From positions 1 through 64,000 of the forward strand of contig CATWQI010000001.1 of NCBI GenBank assembly GCA_958352885.1: a stretch of DNA of 64,000 bases. Reading direction: 5' to 3'. Source of the stretch: an uncultured Duncaniella sp. (GTDB lineage Bacteria > Bacteroidota > Bacteroidia > Bacteroidales > Muribaculaceae). The position numbers and the translations under genes are program-made. The notes under the pieces were generated by a model. The model ran no database searches, had not been told where the DNA came from, and saw only the letters and a list, made by a program, of their open reading frames with translations. Position 1 is the first letter of the stretch; each line of letters starts with the position of its first letter. Below, piece by piece: positions 49,563 to 59,644 of this stretch.

Positions 49563-51011
49563 ATGTCTACATCCCATTATATACTGGGCATTGCCCTTGT
49601 CTGTTCATCATGCGGTGATTCCGGCGAGAAGAAGATCTCGCTGGAACAGACCCGTGCAGCCATAGAGGTGCGCGATGCCTGGCGTGACGAGCTGAGGCCG
49701 GTCGAGATAACGGCTGACAGTTCGATTGAGGGTGTGGACCGGATAGGTGTCCTTCTCACTTCCGATGGAGCCACAGGCATCGAGCCATTCAGCGGCCCGG
49801 GCATATTTCGCCCGGAGAAACCCACACTGACGGTTGATACCGCTGCGAAGGTAAGTGCCTGTTGGCCGTTGGCCGTCGCTGACACCTTGTCGCTGACCGC
49901 TCCGTTCTCGGATCACTTCTATGGATACGAGAACGAGAGGGCGGTCGGCGAGAAGCTGTCTTTTCAAATTAAATTCCGGAGTTCGATGGCTCTGATCCGA
50001 TTCTTTTTGCAGAGTGACAACCGAAACGACATGCTTGAATCGCTTGCAATCAAAGGGGATGCCATCATAAACAGAGCAAAGTACATGCCTTATGCCGGCC
50101 AATGGATTGAAATATCAGGTAAAGGAAAGCCTGTGGTGCTTATTTCTGACTGCCTACTTAACAACGGCAGGAATCACGATTTTTATCTTATCCCTTGCGA
50201 ATCTGCTTCGGATATTGTCCTCACGGCTATGGTCAACGGCAAGGAATATGTTTTCGAGACCAAACTCCCGCCTCTTGCCGCCGGAAGCATGACACAGCTC
50301 AATCTTATAGTCGGGCGCGAAGGGAAACTTGTCCCGAAATCATCATGGGTTGACAATGAGCGCAAGACAGATCTGCGGAAAATATATGCTGTTGACAGTG
50401 TTTCAGTAGGCAACTATCTGCGTAAAGATGGTCTGATAGTAGCGAAGCGCGACACCCTGACGGTCGCTGTTGTCTTTCAAACGGACGGACGGCATGGAAA
50501 AGCAATCGCCATAGAGGATACCGAAGGGACTTACTCATTCGGACATAGAACAAATTCCAGCGGAATAATCTTCCCCACTATAGACGGGAAACTTACTGAG
50601 GGAGTGATCAATGATTCATCTTCACCGGAAGATGAGATGCTGATCTACAAACCGGGAATGCCATATCCGGGTGACACCGCTTTCGGATATAAGGACGGTG
50701 CGGAGCTGACATCGATTCTTTTCAAAGGGAAGGGAAAGGATTATGAATCATCGATGCTGTCTGTGATCAGCAGACAACATGCCAGTTACATACCGACATT
50801 GGGGGAGATGGCGGATGTCTACTATTCGATTCAGCCATACGCCCACAACGGCTTTGCCAGATTGATTGAACCGTTCACGGGAGAGTATCTTACATGCTCG
50901 GAATCATCCGAACATAATTTCTATGGCATCGATATGGGCAAAGGAGTGGTGATGTCAAATTATTCAAAACAGTACGCGCAACTCAAATTACGACTTTTCT
51001 ACTTATTCTAA
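49563..51011 (+). CDS. Fimbrillin-like lipoprotein inside the tra operon
   Basis: 482 aa from ATG 49563 (MSTSHYILGIALVCSSCGDS). A short hydrophobic stretch ending in CSSCGDS fits a lipobox, so the protein is probably lipid-anchored. The body is beta-rich with fimbrillin-family style (DRIGVLLTSDGATGIEPFSG; SFQIKFRSSMALIRFFLQSD), as in Mfa2/FimB-type anchors. Its place between traF and traG suggests a surface or pilus tip role in conjugation; inference. A longer frame starting at 49497 overlaps traF and is not preferred. Confidence 0.6.
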   Translation: MSTSHYILGIALVCSSCGDSGEKKISLEQTRAAIEVRDAWRDELRPVEITADSSIEGVDRIGVLLTSDGATGIEPFSGPGIFRPEKPTLTVDTAAKVSACWPLAVADTLSLTAPFSDHFYGYENERAVGEKLSFQIKFRSSMALIRFFLQSDNRNDMLESLAIKGDAIINRAKYMPYAGQWIEISGKGKPVVLISDCLLNNGRNHDFYLIPCESASDIVLTAMVNGKEYVFETKLPPLAAGSMTQLNLIVGREGKLVPKSSWVDNERKTDLRKIYAVDSVSVGNYLRKDGLIVAKRDTLTVAVVFQTDGRHGKAIAIEDTEGTYSFGHRTNSSGIIFPTIDGKLTEGVINDSSSPEDEMLIYKPGMPYPGDTAFGYKDGAELTSILFKGKGKDYESSMLSVISRQHASYIPTLGEMADVYYSIQPYAHNGFARLIEPFTGEYLTCSESSEHNFYGIDMGKGVVMSNYSKQYAQLKLRLFYLF

Positions 51012-51020
51012 GACAATAAC

Positions 51021-53720
51021 ATGACCATTTACGTCATCATAATATTTCTGGCGATATGTCTCGGCATGGCTGTCTCTGTCTGGGCCTTCGGCACAGGCGG
51101 AAAGCGCAGCCGCATATTCCAGGACATATACTTCACAATAGAGGAAACCGAAGGTATCGGTGTGCTGTACAGCAAGACCGGTGAGGTGTCTGCCATGATA
51201 CGGATTGAGAATCCCGTGGCAAAATTCGGTGGAAATATCGACGCATATTATGACTATACGAAGCTGTTCTCGGCTATATGCGCCACACTCGGAGAGGATT
51301 ACGCGCTACACAAGCAGGATATCTTCACACGAAAGAAATTTTCTGATGATTCGGGAGAGAAACGTGAGTTCCTTTCCGATTCCTACTTCGGCTATTTCAA
51401 GAACCGCGAGTACACAGATTCGTTCACATATCTTACAATCACGCAGGAGTGCAAGAAAAGCCGCCTGTTCAGTTATGACGGTAAAAAGTGGCGTGATTTT
51501 CTCGTGAAGATCCGCAAGGTCGCCGACCAACTCCGTGATGCGGGCATAAAGGCCAGTTTTCTAAACAGGGAGGAAGCTTCTGCCGCTGTTGACCGCTTCT
51601 TCGCAATGGACTTTGCGAACAGACGGATTTCAGTATCCAGTTTCAAAGCTGACGAGGAATGTGTTGGTATGGGTGACAGAAACTGCAAGATATATTCGCT
51701 TGTCGATGTTGACTGCATCAACCTCCCGACACAGATACGTCCTTACACAAAGATTGAGGTAAACAACACCTCTCTCCCCGTTGACCTGATGTCGGTGCTT
51801 GATTCAATCCCGGAGATTGAGTCCGTTGTCTACAACCAGATGATATTTATGCCCGGCCAGAAGCGTGAGCTTGCCATGTTGGACAAGAAACGCAACCGCC
51901 ATGCCTCAGTGCCCAATCCGGGCAACCAGATAGCTGTGGAAGATATTGAAAAGGTACAGGAGGTGATTGCACGTGAGAACAAGCAGCTTGTCTATGCCCA
52001 TTTCAACATCATGGTGACGTGCAGAAAAGGTGTTGACCTCCAGAAACCGACAAACCACCTTGAGAACGTGTTCGGACGACTCGGCATACACATATCCAGA
52101 AAAAGCTATAACCAGCTGGAACTGTTTGTAAACTCTTTCCCCGGCAACTGTTTCAAGATGAATCCTGAATACGACCGCTTCCTCACCATTTCCGATGCAG
52201 CCATGTGCCTTATGTATAAGGAGCATGCCCAACACTCGGAAGACACAGCTCTGAAAATATATTACACCGACCGCCAGGGTGTGCCTGTGGCAATCGACAT
52301 ATCAGGCAAGGAAGGGGCAAACAAACTTACCGACAACTCCAATTTCTTCTGCCTCGGTCCTTCGGGCAGCGGCAAGAGCTTCCACATGAACAGTGTGGTG
52401 CGCCAGCTCCATGAGCAGAACACCGATGTTGTCATGGTCGATACCGGCAACTCATACGAAGGATTATGCGAATACCTGGGAGGAAAGTATATAGCCTACA
52501 CCGAGGAGAAGCCTATCACAATGAACCCGTTCAAAATCAGCCGTGGGGAATACAACATAGAGAAGATTGACTTCCTCAAGAACCTCATATTGATGATATG
52601 GAAAGGATCCGACAGCAGAATACCGGAAATAGAGTTCCGCATTGTAGAGCAGATAATCATAGACTACTATGATGCCTATTTCAACGGCTTCACGCAGTAT
52701 TCATCCGAACAGCGCGAGGTGCTGATGAAGAACTTGTTTGCTGCCGCAAGCCGCAAACATACCAATATGCCCCCTAAAGAGGTGGACGAGATGGTTCGCA
52801 AGCAGATAGACGTGCTTGAGGCGCGACGTGCAGCTCTGAAAGTGACTGAACTGAGCTTCAACTCATTCTTCGACTACTCATTTGACCGTCTGGAGCAGAT
52901 ATGCACGGAGAACGACATAACGACAATCAGTTACTCGACATATTCTACCATGCTGCAGCCATTCTACAAGGGAGGCGCATATGAGAAAATTCTCAACGAG
53001 AATGTCGATTCAACCCTATTTGATGAGACGTTTATCGTATTCGAAGTGGACGCAATCAAGGAGAACAAAAAACTGTTCCCCATTGTCACACTGATTATTA
53101 TGGATGTCTTTCTCCAGAAGATGCGTCTGAAAAAGAACCGTAAAGTCCTTGTGATTGAAGAGGCTTGGAAAGCCATCGCCTCACCGCTCATGGCTGAGTA
53201 TATCAAGTATTTATACAAAACCGCCCGTAAATTCTGGGCATCGGTCGGAGTGGTGACACAGGAGATCCAGGACATAATCGGTTCAGAAATTGTCAAGGAG
53301 GCTATCATCAACAACTCAGATGTTGTGATGCTTCTCGACCAGTCAAAGTTCAAGGAACGATTTGATGAAATCAAGAAGATTCTTGGACTTACAGACGTGG
53401 ACTGCAGGAAAATATTCACGATAAACCGGCTTGAAAACAAGGATGGCCGCTCATTCTTCCGCGAGGTCTTCATAAGGCGTGGTGCCGACGGCAATGTATT
53501 CGGGGTCGAGGAACCACGGGAGTGTTACATGACCTATACGACGGAACGAGCGGAGAAAGAAGCCCTCAAACTATATAAACGTGAGCTTGGATGCTCGCAT
53601 CAGCAGGCCATCGAAGCGTATTGCCGGGATTGGAACATTTCCGGAATTTCAAAATCACTTGCGTTTGCCCAAAAGGTGAACAGCGTGGGGAAGGTATTGA
53701 ATTTACAACCACTTAAATAA
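51021..53720 (+). CDS. traG: TraG family conjugation ATPase (VirB4-like)
   Basis: 899 aa. One N-terminal TM (TIYVIIIFLAICLGMAVSVW), then a VirB4-type N-domain. Walker A CLGPSGSGKSFHMNS (about 445-459), Walker B RKVLVIEEAWKAI (about 707-719), and VVTQEIQDIIGSEIV near the C-terminus. It energises pilus assembly and protein transport. Length and motifs are normal for the family. Confidence 0.92.
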   Translation: MTIYVIIIFLAICLGMAVSVWAFGTGGKRSRIFQDIYFTIEETEGIGVLYSKTGEVSAMIRIENPVAKFGGNIDAYYDYTKLFSAICATLGEDYALHKQDIFTRKKFSDDSGEKREFLSDSYFGYFKNREYTDSFTYLTITQECKKSRLFSYDGKKWRDFLVKIRKVADQLRDAGIKASFLNREEASAAVDRFFAMDFANRRISVSSFKADEECVGMGDRNCKIYSLVDVDCINLPTQIRPYTKIEVNNTSLPVDLMSVLDSIPEIESVVYNQMIFMPGQKRELAMLDKKRNRHASVPNPGNQIAVEDIEKVQEVIARENKQLVYAHFNIMVTCRKGVDLQKPTNHLENVFGRLGIHISRKSYNQLELFVNSFPGNCFKMNPEYDRFLTISDAAMCLMYKEHAQHSEDTALKIYYTDRQGVPVAIDISGKEGANKLTDNSNFFCLGPSGSGKSFHMNSVVRQLHEQNTDVVMVDTGNSYEGLCEYLGGKYIAYTEEKPITMNPFKISRGEYNIEKIDFLKNLILMIWKGSDSRIPEIEFRIVEQIIIDYYDAYFNGFTQYSSEQREVLMKNLFAAASRKHTNMPPKEVDEMVRKQIDVLEARRAALKVTELSFNSFFDYSFDRLEQICTENDITTISYSTYSTMLQPFYKGGAYEKILNENVDSTLFDETFIVFEVDAIKENKKLFPIVTLIIMDVFLQKMRLKKNRKVLVIEEAWKAIASPLMAEYIKYLYKTARKFWASVGVVTQEIQDIIGSEIVKEAIINNSDVVMLLDQSKFKERFDEIKKILGLTDVDCRKIFTINRLENKDGRSFFREVFIRRGADGNVFGVEEPRECYMTYTTERAEKEALKLYKRELGCSHQQAIEAYCRDWNISGISKSLAFAQKVNSVGKVLNLQPLK

Positions 53721-53733
53721 AAAACTGAACAAG

Positions 53734-53955
53734 ATGGAAAAAGAACTATTGCAGATATTCCTGAAAACGCTCTTCTGGTCCGAGACCGGGAGCAATCCCA
53801 TCACACACCGGTACGCGCACAATCTCGTTGCAGCCGGTATCACCGACCTGTGGACTCTTCTGAAAACCGACAGTGGGAGTCTTATAGCCATACACGGTAT
53901 CGGTCCAAATTTCATCAAGACACTCGAGAGTTACAAATCTGAGAAAGGGCTGTAA
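53734..53955 (+). CDS. Small helix-hairpin-helix-like protein
   Basis: 73 aa. HYAHNLVAAGI-type helices and LIAIHGIGPNFIKTLESYKS, an HhH-like segment with GIGP. Could bind DNA non-specifically or be a small adaptor. It lies 13 bp after traG and 2 bp before the next secreted protein, so it is part of the operon. Function unknown. Confidence 0.5.
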   Translation: MEKELLQIFLKTLFWSETGSNPITHRYAHNLVAAGITDLWTLLKTDSGSLIAIHGIGPNFIKTLESYKSEKGL

Positions 53956-53957
53956 AC

Positions 53958-56507
53958 ATGAACCGCATCCTGCTTATTATCTTTATGTGCCTGGTCGGAA
54001 CGACTGCCTCGGCACAGTATGCCAATATCAACTACGACGCCAAGACAGTCGCGGCAATGGCTGCGGCCTATGGTGCGGAGACAGCATCGGAGGCATACTA
54101 CAATGAGCAGGTGAAGAAGATTCTTGAGAAGTACACCTCTGCGGAAGTGGCCGCTGCCGCCATCTTCTCATCGAAGTTCCTTGACAGAAAGGCCCTGACC
54201 GATCTTGGTATCTGGAGCAGTCCCACCGAGAATTATTACTACAAACGCATTTACCGCATGGTGTCCGCCAAAATCATCCCTAAGATTCTGGTGGTCGCCC
54301 GGCTGATGCTTGAGCAACCGCAGAACGCCCTGTATTGGGGGAGCTATCTGATGAAGATATGCGATGAGACCAAAGCTCTGTGTATGCAGTTTGAATCGGT
54401 TGTCACCAACAGCAGGCTCGGTTTCTCCGACATAGATTTCCTTGAGTTATGCCCGGAGGTGCGCCAACTGTTCGAGTTCGCACAATACAACATAGTCAAC
54501 TGGGACAACATGCAGAAAATGCTCTCGGAGGCACCCGAACATTTCACCAAGGAAAATCTTAAGGCGGATGCTGAAAACCTGTATAACATAGCCGTGGGAA
54601 TAGCTTCGTCAGCAGCCCAGGACATAATGAACGACATTCTCCGTGGCTCCGATTTCAGCGGGCTGATGCAGGGAAAGATAACCGGCATATATGACGCAGT
54701 GGTTAGTTGCGAGCGCATCTACGGCAACATAAACAACCTTACAGCCGGAAAGATACTCGACATCGTAGGCTCTCCTGAAAATGTGCATCGGCTGTTCAAT
54801 ATCTCCGACTACAACATTGCAGGATGGGTGACGGCCTATGTGGACAGGGCGGACGGACAGTATTACACACAGCGATGGTATATATACCGTCGTGAGTCCG
54901 GTTCGGAAGTTGTCTGCAACTACAATCCTCCTACGGATAACAATTCAATCCTCTATGGTTCGCCCTGGTATCGGGTGAACACAACTGATCCGAACTATTA
55001 TCCTCCGGCGGCTGTCGTGGAAGCTGCGTTGAGCAATTCCGAGCGACATGCCGGATGGTCGAGAGCGAAGGTTGACCAGCTCAACCGTCAGCATGACAGC
55101 TACCGCTACTCCATGAACTACCACAGGAACGGCTACATCCTAAACCGTGGCGGGAAGCAGTACGGAAAAGCATACGCATATTCCATCAGCGTGACCAAAT
55201 CATGGAACTGGACGGAAGAAGTCTACGAGGATGTATTCGATTCCTACAATATGGACCTTGCCACATTCCAGAAGCAGATGCAGGCCAAGCTTGCCTCGTA
55301 CAACGACAATGAGGAAGGGACTGTGTATCAGCTCGGATACGACGGGCGCAACTACTACACCGCTTCCGATGCAGGGAAACTGAAAGGGACGGAGAGTGTG
55401 ATTGTATCGGTGACATGCCATGACGGGGCGAAACTCATGAACGGTACCACGCAGTACAAGTGCAAGAGCTGCGGAGCATCCGTAAGCAATCATACAAAGG
55501 ATTGTGTGATGAAATCCACCCTGACCGGCAACGAGGGTAACGACACGTCGGAGCTTGACCGCCTGGAGACAGAATACCGCAATACGATTACGTTGCTGCA
55601 ATCCCAGATCCGGCAGCTCGAAAACACCAATGCCGAACTTGTCAGGCAGATTGCATCCGCATCTGTTGAAGAAGCTGCGGTTCTCAGGCAAAAATACAAT
55701 GCCAACCAGAACGAGATCAACCGTCTGAAAGGCGAGCTGACAACGGCGCAGGGCAAATTGAAGGAAGTTCTGCAAGCCAAGGAGGAGGCATCGCAGGACA
55801 ATGACATCCAGACCGATGACTACTACCGCATCCCGGCCATCATGCATGACTGCAGGACAGCATACAGTCTTACATGGAACAGCGACGGACATTGGTCAGG
55901 CAATACCTATATCCGGACTGCCACCACCCCGAATATCAACGGGACAATAACATTCAAGGCCACCATATCAATAGCGAGGAAGCCGAAATATTTCCTCGGT
56001 ATCAAGATACACCGTGCCATTGTGCAGATTGACTATGAGCTGACGGCAGAATACTCGGACACGCAGGTTGTCGAGATAATCAATCTTGACCCCGGGAAGA
56101 GTGAGGCGGAGAAGCAGAGACAGGTCAATGACCGTATATCGGCAATCGCCCGCGACTACCCCAACTGTCAGATCGATACCCAATATGTCAGGAATAACCC
56201 GGCGGAAACGGATGACACAGAGGACACATACCATCTTCTGTGGTCATCAGACCGTCTGGAAATCGCCCGTGGCGTTGACATGCGGCTGCACAAGATTTAT
56301 GCCGACCTTGTGTCGATAGAGAAGATGATGAACTACAAACGCTCGATAATTGACGTGCTGCTCTCAATCGCACCCCCCGTCAATGACGAGCAGGGGCGCA
56401 GACAGACGCTGATACAGCAAGCCCGGCGCCGCTGGCTCCGCAATGCAGCCAACGCACACCACTCAGACATGTATAACGGAAAATATGATGATGACATCGA
56501 TGAATAG
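53958..56507 (+). CDS. Large secreted conjugation protein
   Basis: 849 aa. Signal peptide MNRILLIIFMCLVGTTASAQ. Helical N-terminal half (about 40-270), a region with an isolated CxxC pair (YKCKSCGASVSNHTKDCVMK), a coiled coil (LDRLETEYRNTITLLQSQIR and onward, about 535-610), and a C-terminal domain. It overlaps the next gene by 8 bp. Its position upstream of TraI-like and TraJ genes suggests a periplasmic component of the transfer channel, but no family is recognised. Confidence 0.6.
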   Translation: MNRILLIIFMCLVGTTASAQYANINYDAKTVAAMAAAYGAETASEAYYNEQVKKILEKYTSAEVAAAAIFSSKFLDRKALTDLGIWSSPTENYYYKRIYRMVSAKIIPKILVVARLMLEQPQNALYWGSYLMKICDETKALCMQFESVVTNSRLGFSDIDFLELCPEVRQLFEFAQYNIVNWDNMQKMLSEAPEHFTKENLKADAENLYNIAVGIASSAAQDIMNDILRGSDFSGLMQGKITGIYDAVVSCERIYGNINNLTAGKILDIVGSPENVHRLFNISDYNIAGWVTAYVDRADGQYYTQRWYIYRRESGSEVVCNYNPPTDNNSILYGSPWYRVNTTDPNYYPPAAVVEAALSNSERHAGWSRAKVDQLNRQHDSYRYSMNYHRNGYILNRGGKQYGKAYAYSISVTKSWNWTEEVYEDVFDSYNMDLATFQKQMQAKLASYNDNEEGTVYQLGYDGRNYYTASDAGKLKGTESVIVSVTCHDGAKLMNGTTQYKCKSCGASVSNHTKDCVMKSTLTGNEGNDTSELDRLETEYRNTITLLQSQIRQLENTNAELVRQIASASVEEAAVLRQKYNANQNEINRLKGELTTAQGKLKEVLQAKEEASQDNDIQTDDYYRIPAIMHDCRTAYSLTWNSDGHWSGNTYIRTATTPNINGTITFKATISIARKPKYFLGIKIHRAIVQIDYELTAEYSDTQVVEIINLDPGKSEAEKQRQVNDRISAIARDYPNCQIDTQYVRNNPAETDDTEDTYHLLWSSDRLEIARGVDMRLHKIYADLVSIEKMMNYKRSIIDVLLSIAPPVNDEQGRRQTLIQQARRRWLRNAANAHHSDMYNGKYDDDIDE

Positions 56508-57225
56508 ACTGATACTCATGATAGCGATTCTGTTCCCTCTGTGTGCCAAAGCACAGTGGACTTTCGACGTGGGTTCTGTGGAGGCATACATTGCCGACCA
56601 CAAGAACCAGAAAAGCCTGTTGCTTGCCCGTTCCACCTTGGAAATGAGCAACCAGCTTCTTCATGAGTATTCTGCGGATGCCGCCCATGAATACAAGGAG
56701 TTGAACTTTGACCTTGACAAATACACGAGAGCCTTCGATGTCATCGACATAATCTATCAGTCGACAAGAACGGCGCTCAATGTCAGGGATACATACACCA
56801 ACATTTCCGGGAATGTCGGGAAATACAAGCGTATGCTGACTGACTTCCATGAGAAATGCCTCAGCCGTGGCGACATTGAGCCGTCAGACACTCTGATTAT
56901 CACCGTAAACCTGAGATGCATAAAAAAGATAGGAAATGAAGCGGAGAATCTATACCGCTCGATGACCGACCTTGTGCTTTATGCAACCGGGGCGGCCGCC
57001 TGCTCCACATCTGACCTCATGATGGTTCTGAACTCGATAAACCAGTCTCTTGACAATATCAGGATTCAGCTTAATTCCGCATATTTCGACACATGGAGAT
57101 ACATACAGGTCAGGATTGGATATTGGAAGGCATCGGTCTACCGGAACAGATCGCTGAGGGAAATAATTGACGACGCTTTCGGAAGATGGCGTGGTGCCGG
57201 ATATTTGAACAATACAAAAGAATGA
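56500..57225 (+). CDS. TraI-like secreted conjugation protein (TrbJ/VirB5-like)
   Basis: 241 aa from ATG 56500 (MNRLILMIAILFPLCAKAQW), which gives a clean signal peptide. The body is helical (VEAYIADHKNQKSLLLARST; RTALNVRDTYTNISGNVGKY), the style of DUF4141/TraI proteins that resemble VirB5 minor pilins. It overlaps the previous gene by 8 bp and the next by 4 bp (ATGA). Gene name not assigned because the family match is by layout. Confidence 0.6.
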   Translation: MNRLILMIAILFPLCAKAQWTFDVGSVEAYIADHKNQKSLLLARSTLEMSNQLLHEYSADAAHEYKELNFDLDKYTRAFDVIDIIYQSTRTALNVRDTYTNISGNVGKYKRMLTDFHEKCLSRGDIEPSDTLIITVNLRCIKKIGNEAENLYRSMTDLVLYATGAAACSTSDLMMVLNSINQSLDNIRIQLNSAYFDTWRYIQVRIGYWKASVYRNRSLREIIDDAFGRWRGAGYLNNTKE

Positions 57226-57959
57226 AAAGAACTTATCTGCCCTTGATGATGATATGCGTATCCATGTCGGCAACGGCACAGCGTGTGACCTACAACCACG
57301 ATGACGCAAAGATGAATCAGGTGACGGTACAGGAGACCGGTGCCGGGACGCTTACTCCGGACCTGTACTACTCCATTTTCCACAGCCGCTACAAGAAAAA
57401 GGCCCAGGCGGAGAACAAAATGACATTCAGGACCGCTGCCGGGATCTCAGCCTATCAGCAGATAGACGATTCCGAGAAACTTGACTCCGCGATGTTGAGG
57501 CGCGCCGAGATTGAGGCTCTCAACATGGTGGACAGGCAGGTTGACCTCGCATGGCTTGCCGAGAGCAAGAAGATCGAGGCGAAGATGTCCGACTTTCAGC
57601 GAAATATAAACCGCATTACTGCGGTCGGAGGCAAGAACGCTGACCAGCGGTTATGGCGAGAGTATTACAACAAGTTCACGACCGCAATAACAGCCGTAAA
57701 ACAGGCCTATATGCCAAACTCGCAACGCAAGAAAGAGTATCTGCGGATATACACGGACATAACCAAGGCCAATGACGACCTGATAAGATTCCTAGTGCAT
57801 CTCAACAGTCGCGGCGAAACAACAAGACTTCTGGCGGCTGGTTATCGTAAGCCCGACAACAGAGCGGGCATAGCGCAGGCGGCGATGAACCGTTGGCGCG
57901 GAGCCGGATGGTCGACAAAAAGCAGGAATGGGGCACAATCAGACCATCGGTACCGGTAG
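57222..57959 (+). CDS. Secreted conjugation protein, possibly DUF5045
   Basis: 245 aa from ATG 57222 (MKRTYLPLMMICVSMSATAQ, signal peptide). The text LYYSIFHSRYKKKAQAENKM, NMVDRQVDLAWLAESKKIEA matches what I recall of DUF5045 proteins in Bacteroidetes tra operons. Periplasmic, helical. ATGA overlap with the preceding gene. Role in the channel unknown. Confidence 0.6.
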   Translation: MKRTYLPLMMICVSMSATAQRVTYNHDDAKMNQVTVQETGAGTLTPDLYYSIFHSRYKKKAQAENKMTFRTAAGISAYQQIDDSEKLDSAMLRRAEIEALNMVDRQVDLAWLAESKKIEAKMSDFQRNINRITAVGGKNADQRLWREYYNKFTTAITAVKQAYMPNSQRKKEYLRIYTDITKANDDLIRFLVHLNSRGETTRLLAAGYRKPDNRAGIAQAAMNRWRGAGWSTKSRNGAQSDHRYR

Positions 57960-58066
57960 GGAATCGTCATTACGACGCTTCCTGACAGACCGGCAGTCAG
58001 GGATTCACTGATTTATAAACTGAATGGAAAATAACCAAAAATAATCATAACCATAACCAAATATCA

Positions 58067-58489
58067 ATGGATAGAGCAATTCAGACGATTCAGTGTGAGT
58101 TTCCGGGGGGAACCACCACATTAGTGTTGACTTCAGCAAAGGAAGTGTGCCTGAGGGCATACGAGACCGCGCGGCTGTTCGGCTTCCGGGATGACAAGGA
58201 GTGTATCCGCAACCATGCGGAGAATCCGTTCATGGTGATTCTTGAGACAGCCGGAGGAAACCAGCCGGTAAAGTGCATCTCTTTTGACGACATGTATGCG
58301 ATCGCATCAAAGTCACGTTTCGCAAATGCCGGGGTCATCGCGGACAAGCTCCTGATAACGGGTCAGAAATTGAAGATAAAAATTCTGAAGTTAGACAACA
58401 TGTTCATCAGCGATGACCTCCATTTCGCCATTGACGGCTTGAAAAATCTCCGCAAGCAGCTTGATGAAATTCTTGTAGACCTTGAATAG
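58067..58489 (+). CDS. BRO/KilA-N-like small protein
   Basis: 140 aa. LRAYETARLFGFRDDKECIR and NHAENPFMVILETAGG recall BRO-N antirepressor domains; the C-terminal part (LKIKILKLDNMFISDDLHFA) is helical. Such a DNA-binding fold inside a tra operon is unusual; it may regulate the second half. Its stop overlaps the GTG start of traJ. Confidence 0.5.
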   Translation: MDRAIQTIQCEFPGGTTTLVLTSAKEVCLRAYETARLFGFRDDKECIRNHAENPFMVILETAGGNQPVKCISFDDMYAIASKSRFANAGVIADKLLITGQKLKIKILKLDNMFISDDLHFAIDGLKNLRKQLDEILVDLE

Positions 58490-59616
58490 TGGCTGACAAT
58501 ATATTATCGGACTTCGGCATCAACCTTCTCGAGGAAGAGATTGATGACGTGATATTCCAGACAAACGAGTTCCTGTGCGACGCCACATTCACAGGCACGC
58601 AGGGACCGTTCTGGTGGATTCTCCAGATGTGCATGGCGTTGGCCGCCCTGTTCTCGCTCATCGTTGCCGGTCAGATGGCCTTCAAGATGATGTACAAGAA
58701 CGAGCCGCTTGATGTGATGAAGCTTCTCCGCCCCCTCGGAATAAGCCTTATCATGTGCTGGTGGTACCCTCCGGCAGACAGCGGACTCAACAACAGCGGC
58801 TCCTCATGGTGTGTCCTTGACTTTCTGTCCTACATCCCCAATGCCATCGGTTCCTATACCCATGACCTGTATTCGGCCGAGGCCGCGCAGATAGAGGATA
58901 AGTTCAAAGAAGTGCAGGAACTTGTATTCGTGAGAGACAGTCTCTATACCGACCTGCAGGCTCAGGCCGATGTCGCCCGGACAGGCACCTCCGACCCGAA
59001 TCTTATTGAATCCACAATGGAGACAACCGGCGTGGAGGAAGTAACAAAGATGGAAAAGGACGCCTCGAAGCTATGGTTCACATCCCTTACATCCGGAGCA
59101 GTGGTCTGCATAGACAAGATTGTAATGGTCATTGCCTTGATAGTTTTCCGAATTGGATGGTGGGCTACGATCTATTGCCAGCAGATTCTGTTGGGGATGC
59201 TCACGATATTCGGTCCGATACAATGGGCATTTTCGCTCTTGCCTAAATGGGAAGGAGCATGGGCCAAGTGGCTGACCCGCTATCTGACTGTCCATTTCTA
59301 CGGCGCCATGCTCTACTTCGTGGGTTTCTATGTCCTTTTGCTCTTCGACATAGTGCTCTGCATCCAGGTCGAGAACCTTTCGGCAATCACTGAGAGCACA
59401 CAGACAATGGCCGCGTATCTGCAAAATTCGTTCTTCTCCGCCGGCTATCTGATGGCGGCCTCGATTGTGGCGTTGAAATGTCTCAATCTTGTGCCGGACC
59501 TCGCGGCGTGGATGATTCCGGAGGGTGACACAGCCTTCTCAACCCGAAATTTCGGTGAGGGAGTGGCATCGCAGGCCAAGATGTCAGCGCAGGGTGCCAT
59601 GAGTAAAGTATTCTGA
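58489..59616 (+). CDS. traJ: TraJ polytopic membrane protein
   Basis: 375 aa, GTG start at 58489 overlapping the previous stop. Several TM segments: about 43-65 (WWILQMCMALAALFSLIVAG), 85-92, then a cytoplasmic loop with coil (AAQIEDKFKEVQELVFVRDS), and TM segments at 205-360. TraJ corresponds to VirB6, the inner-membrane channel. Family length normal. Confidence 0.85.
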   Translation: MADNILSDFGINLLEEEIDDVIFQTNEFLCDATFTGTQGPFWWILQMCMALAALFSLIVAGQMAFKMMYKNEPLDVMKLLRPLGISLIMCWWYPPADSGLNNSGSSWCVLDFLSYIPNAIGSYTHDLYSAEAAQIEDKFKEVQELVFVRDSLYTDLQAQADVARTGTSDPNLIESTMETTGVEEVTKMEKDASKLWFTSLTSGAVVCIDKIVMVIALIVFRIGWWATIYCQQILLGMLTIFGPIQWAFSLLPKWEGAWAKWLTRYLTVHFYGAMLYFVGFYVLLLFDIVLCIQVENLSAITESTQTMAAYLQNSFFSAGYLMAASIVALKCLNLVPDLAAWMIPEGDTAFSTRNFGEGVASQAKMSAQGAMSKVF

Positions 59617-59644
59617 ATTATAATGAAATTTATTAAATAAAACA

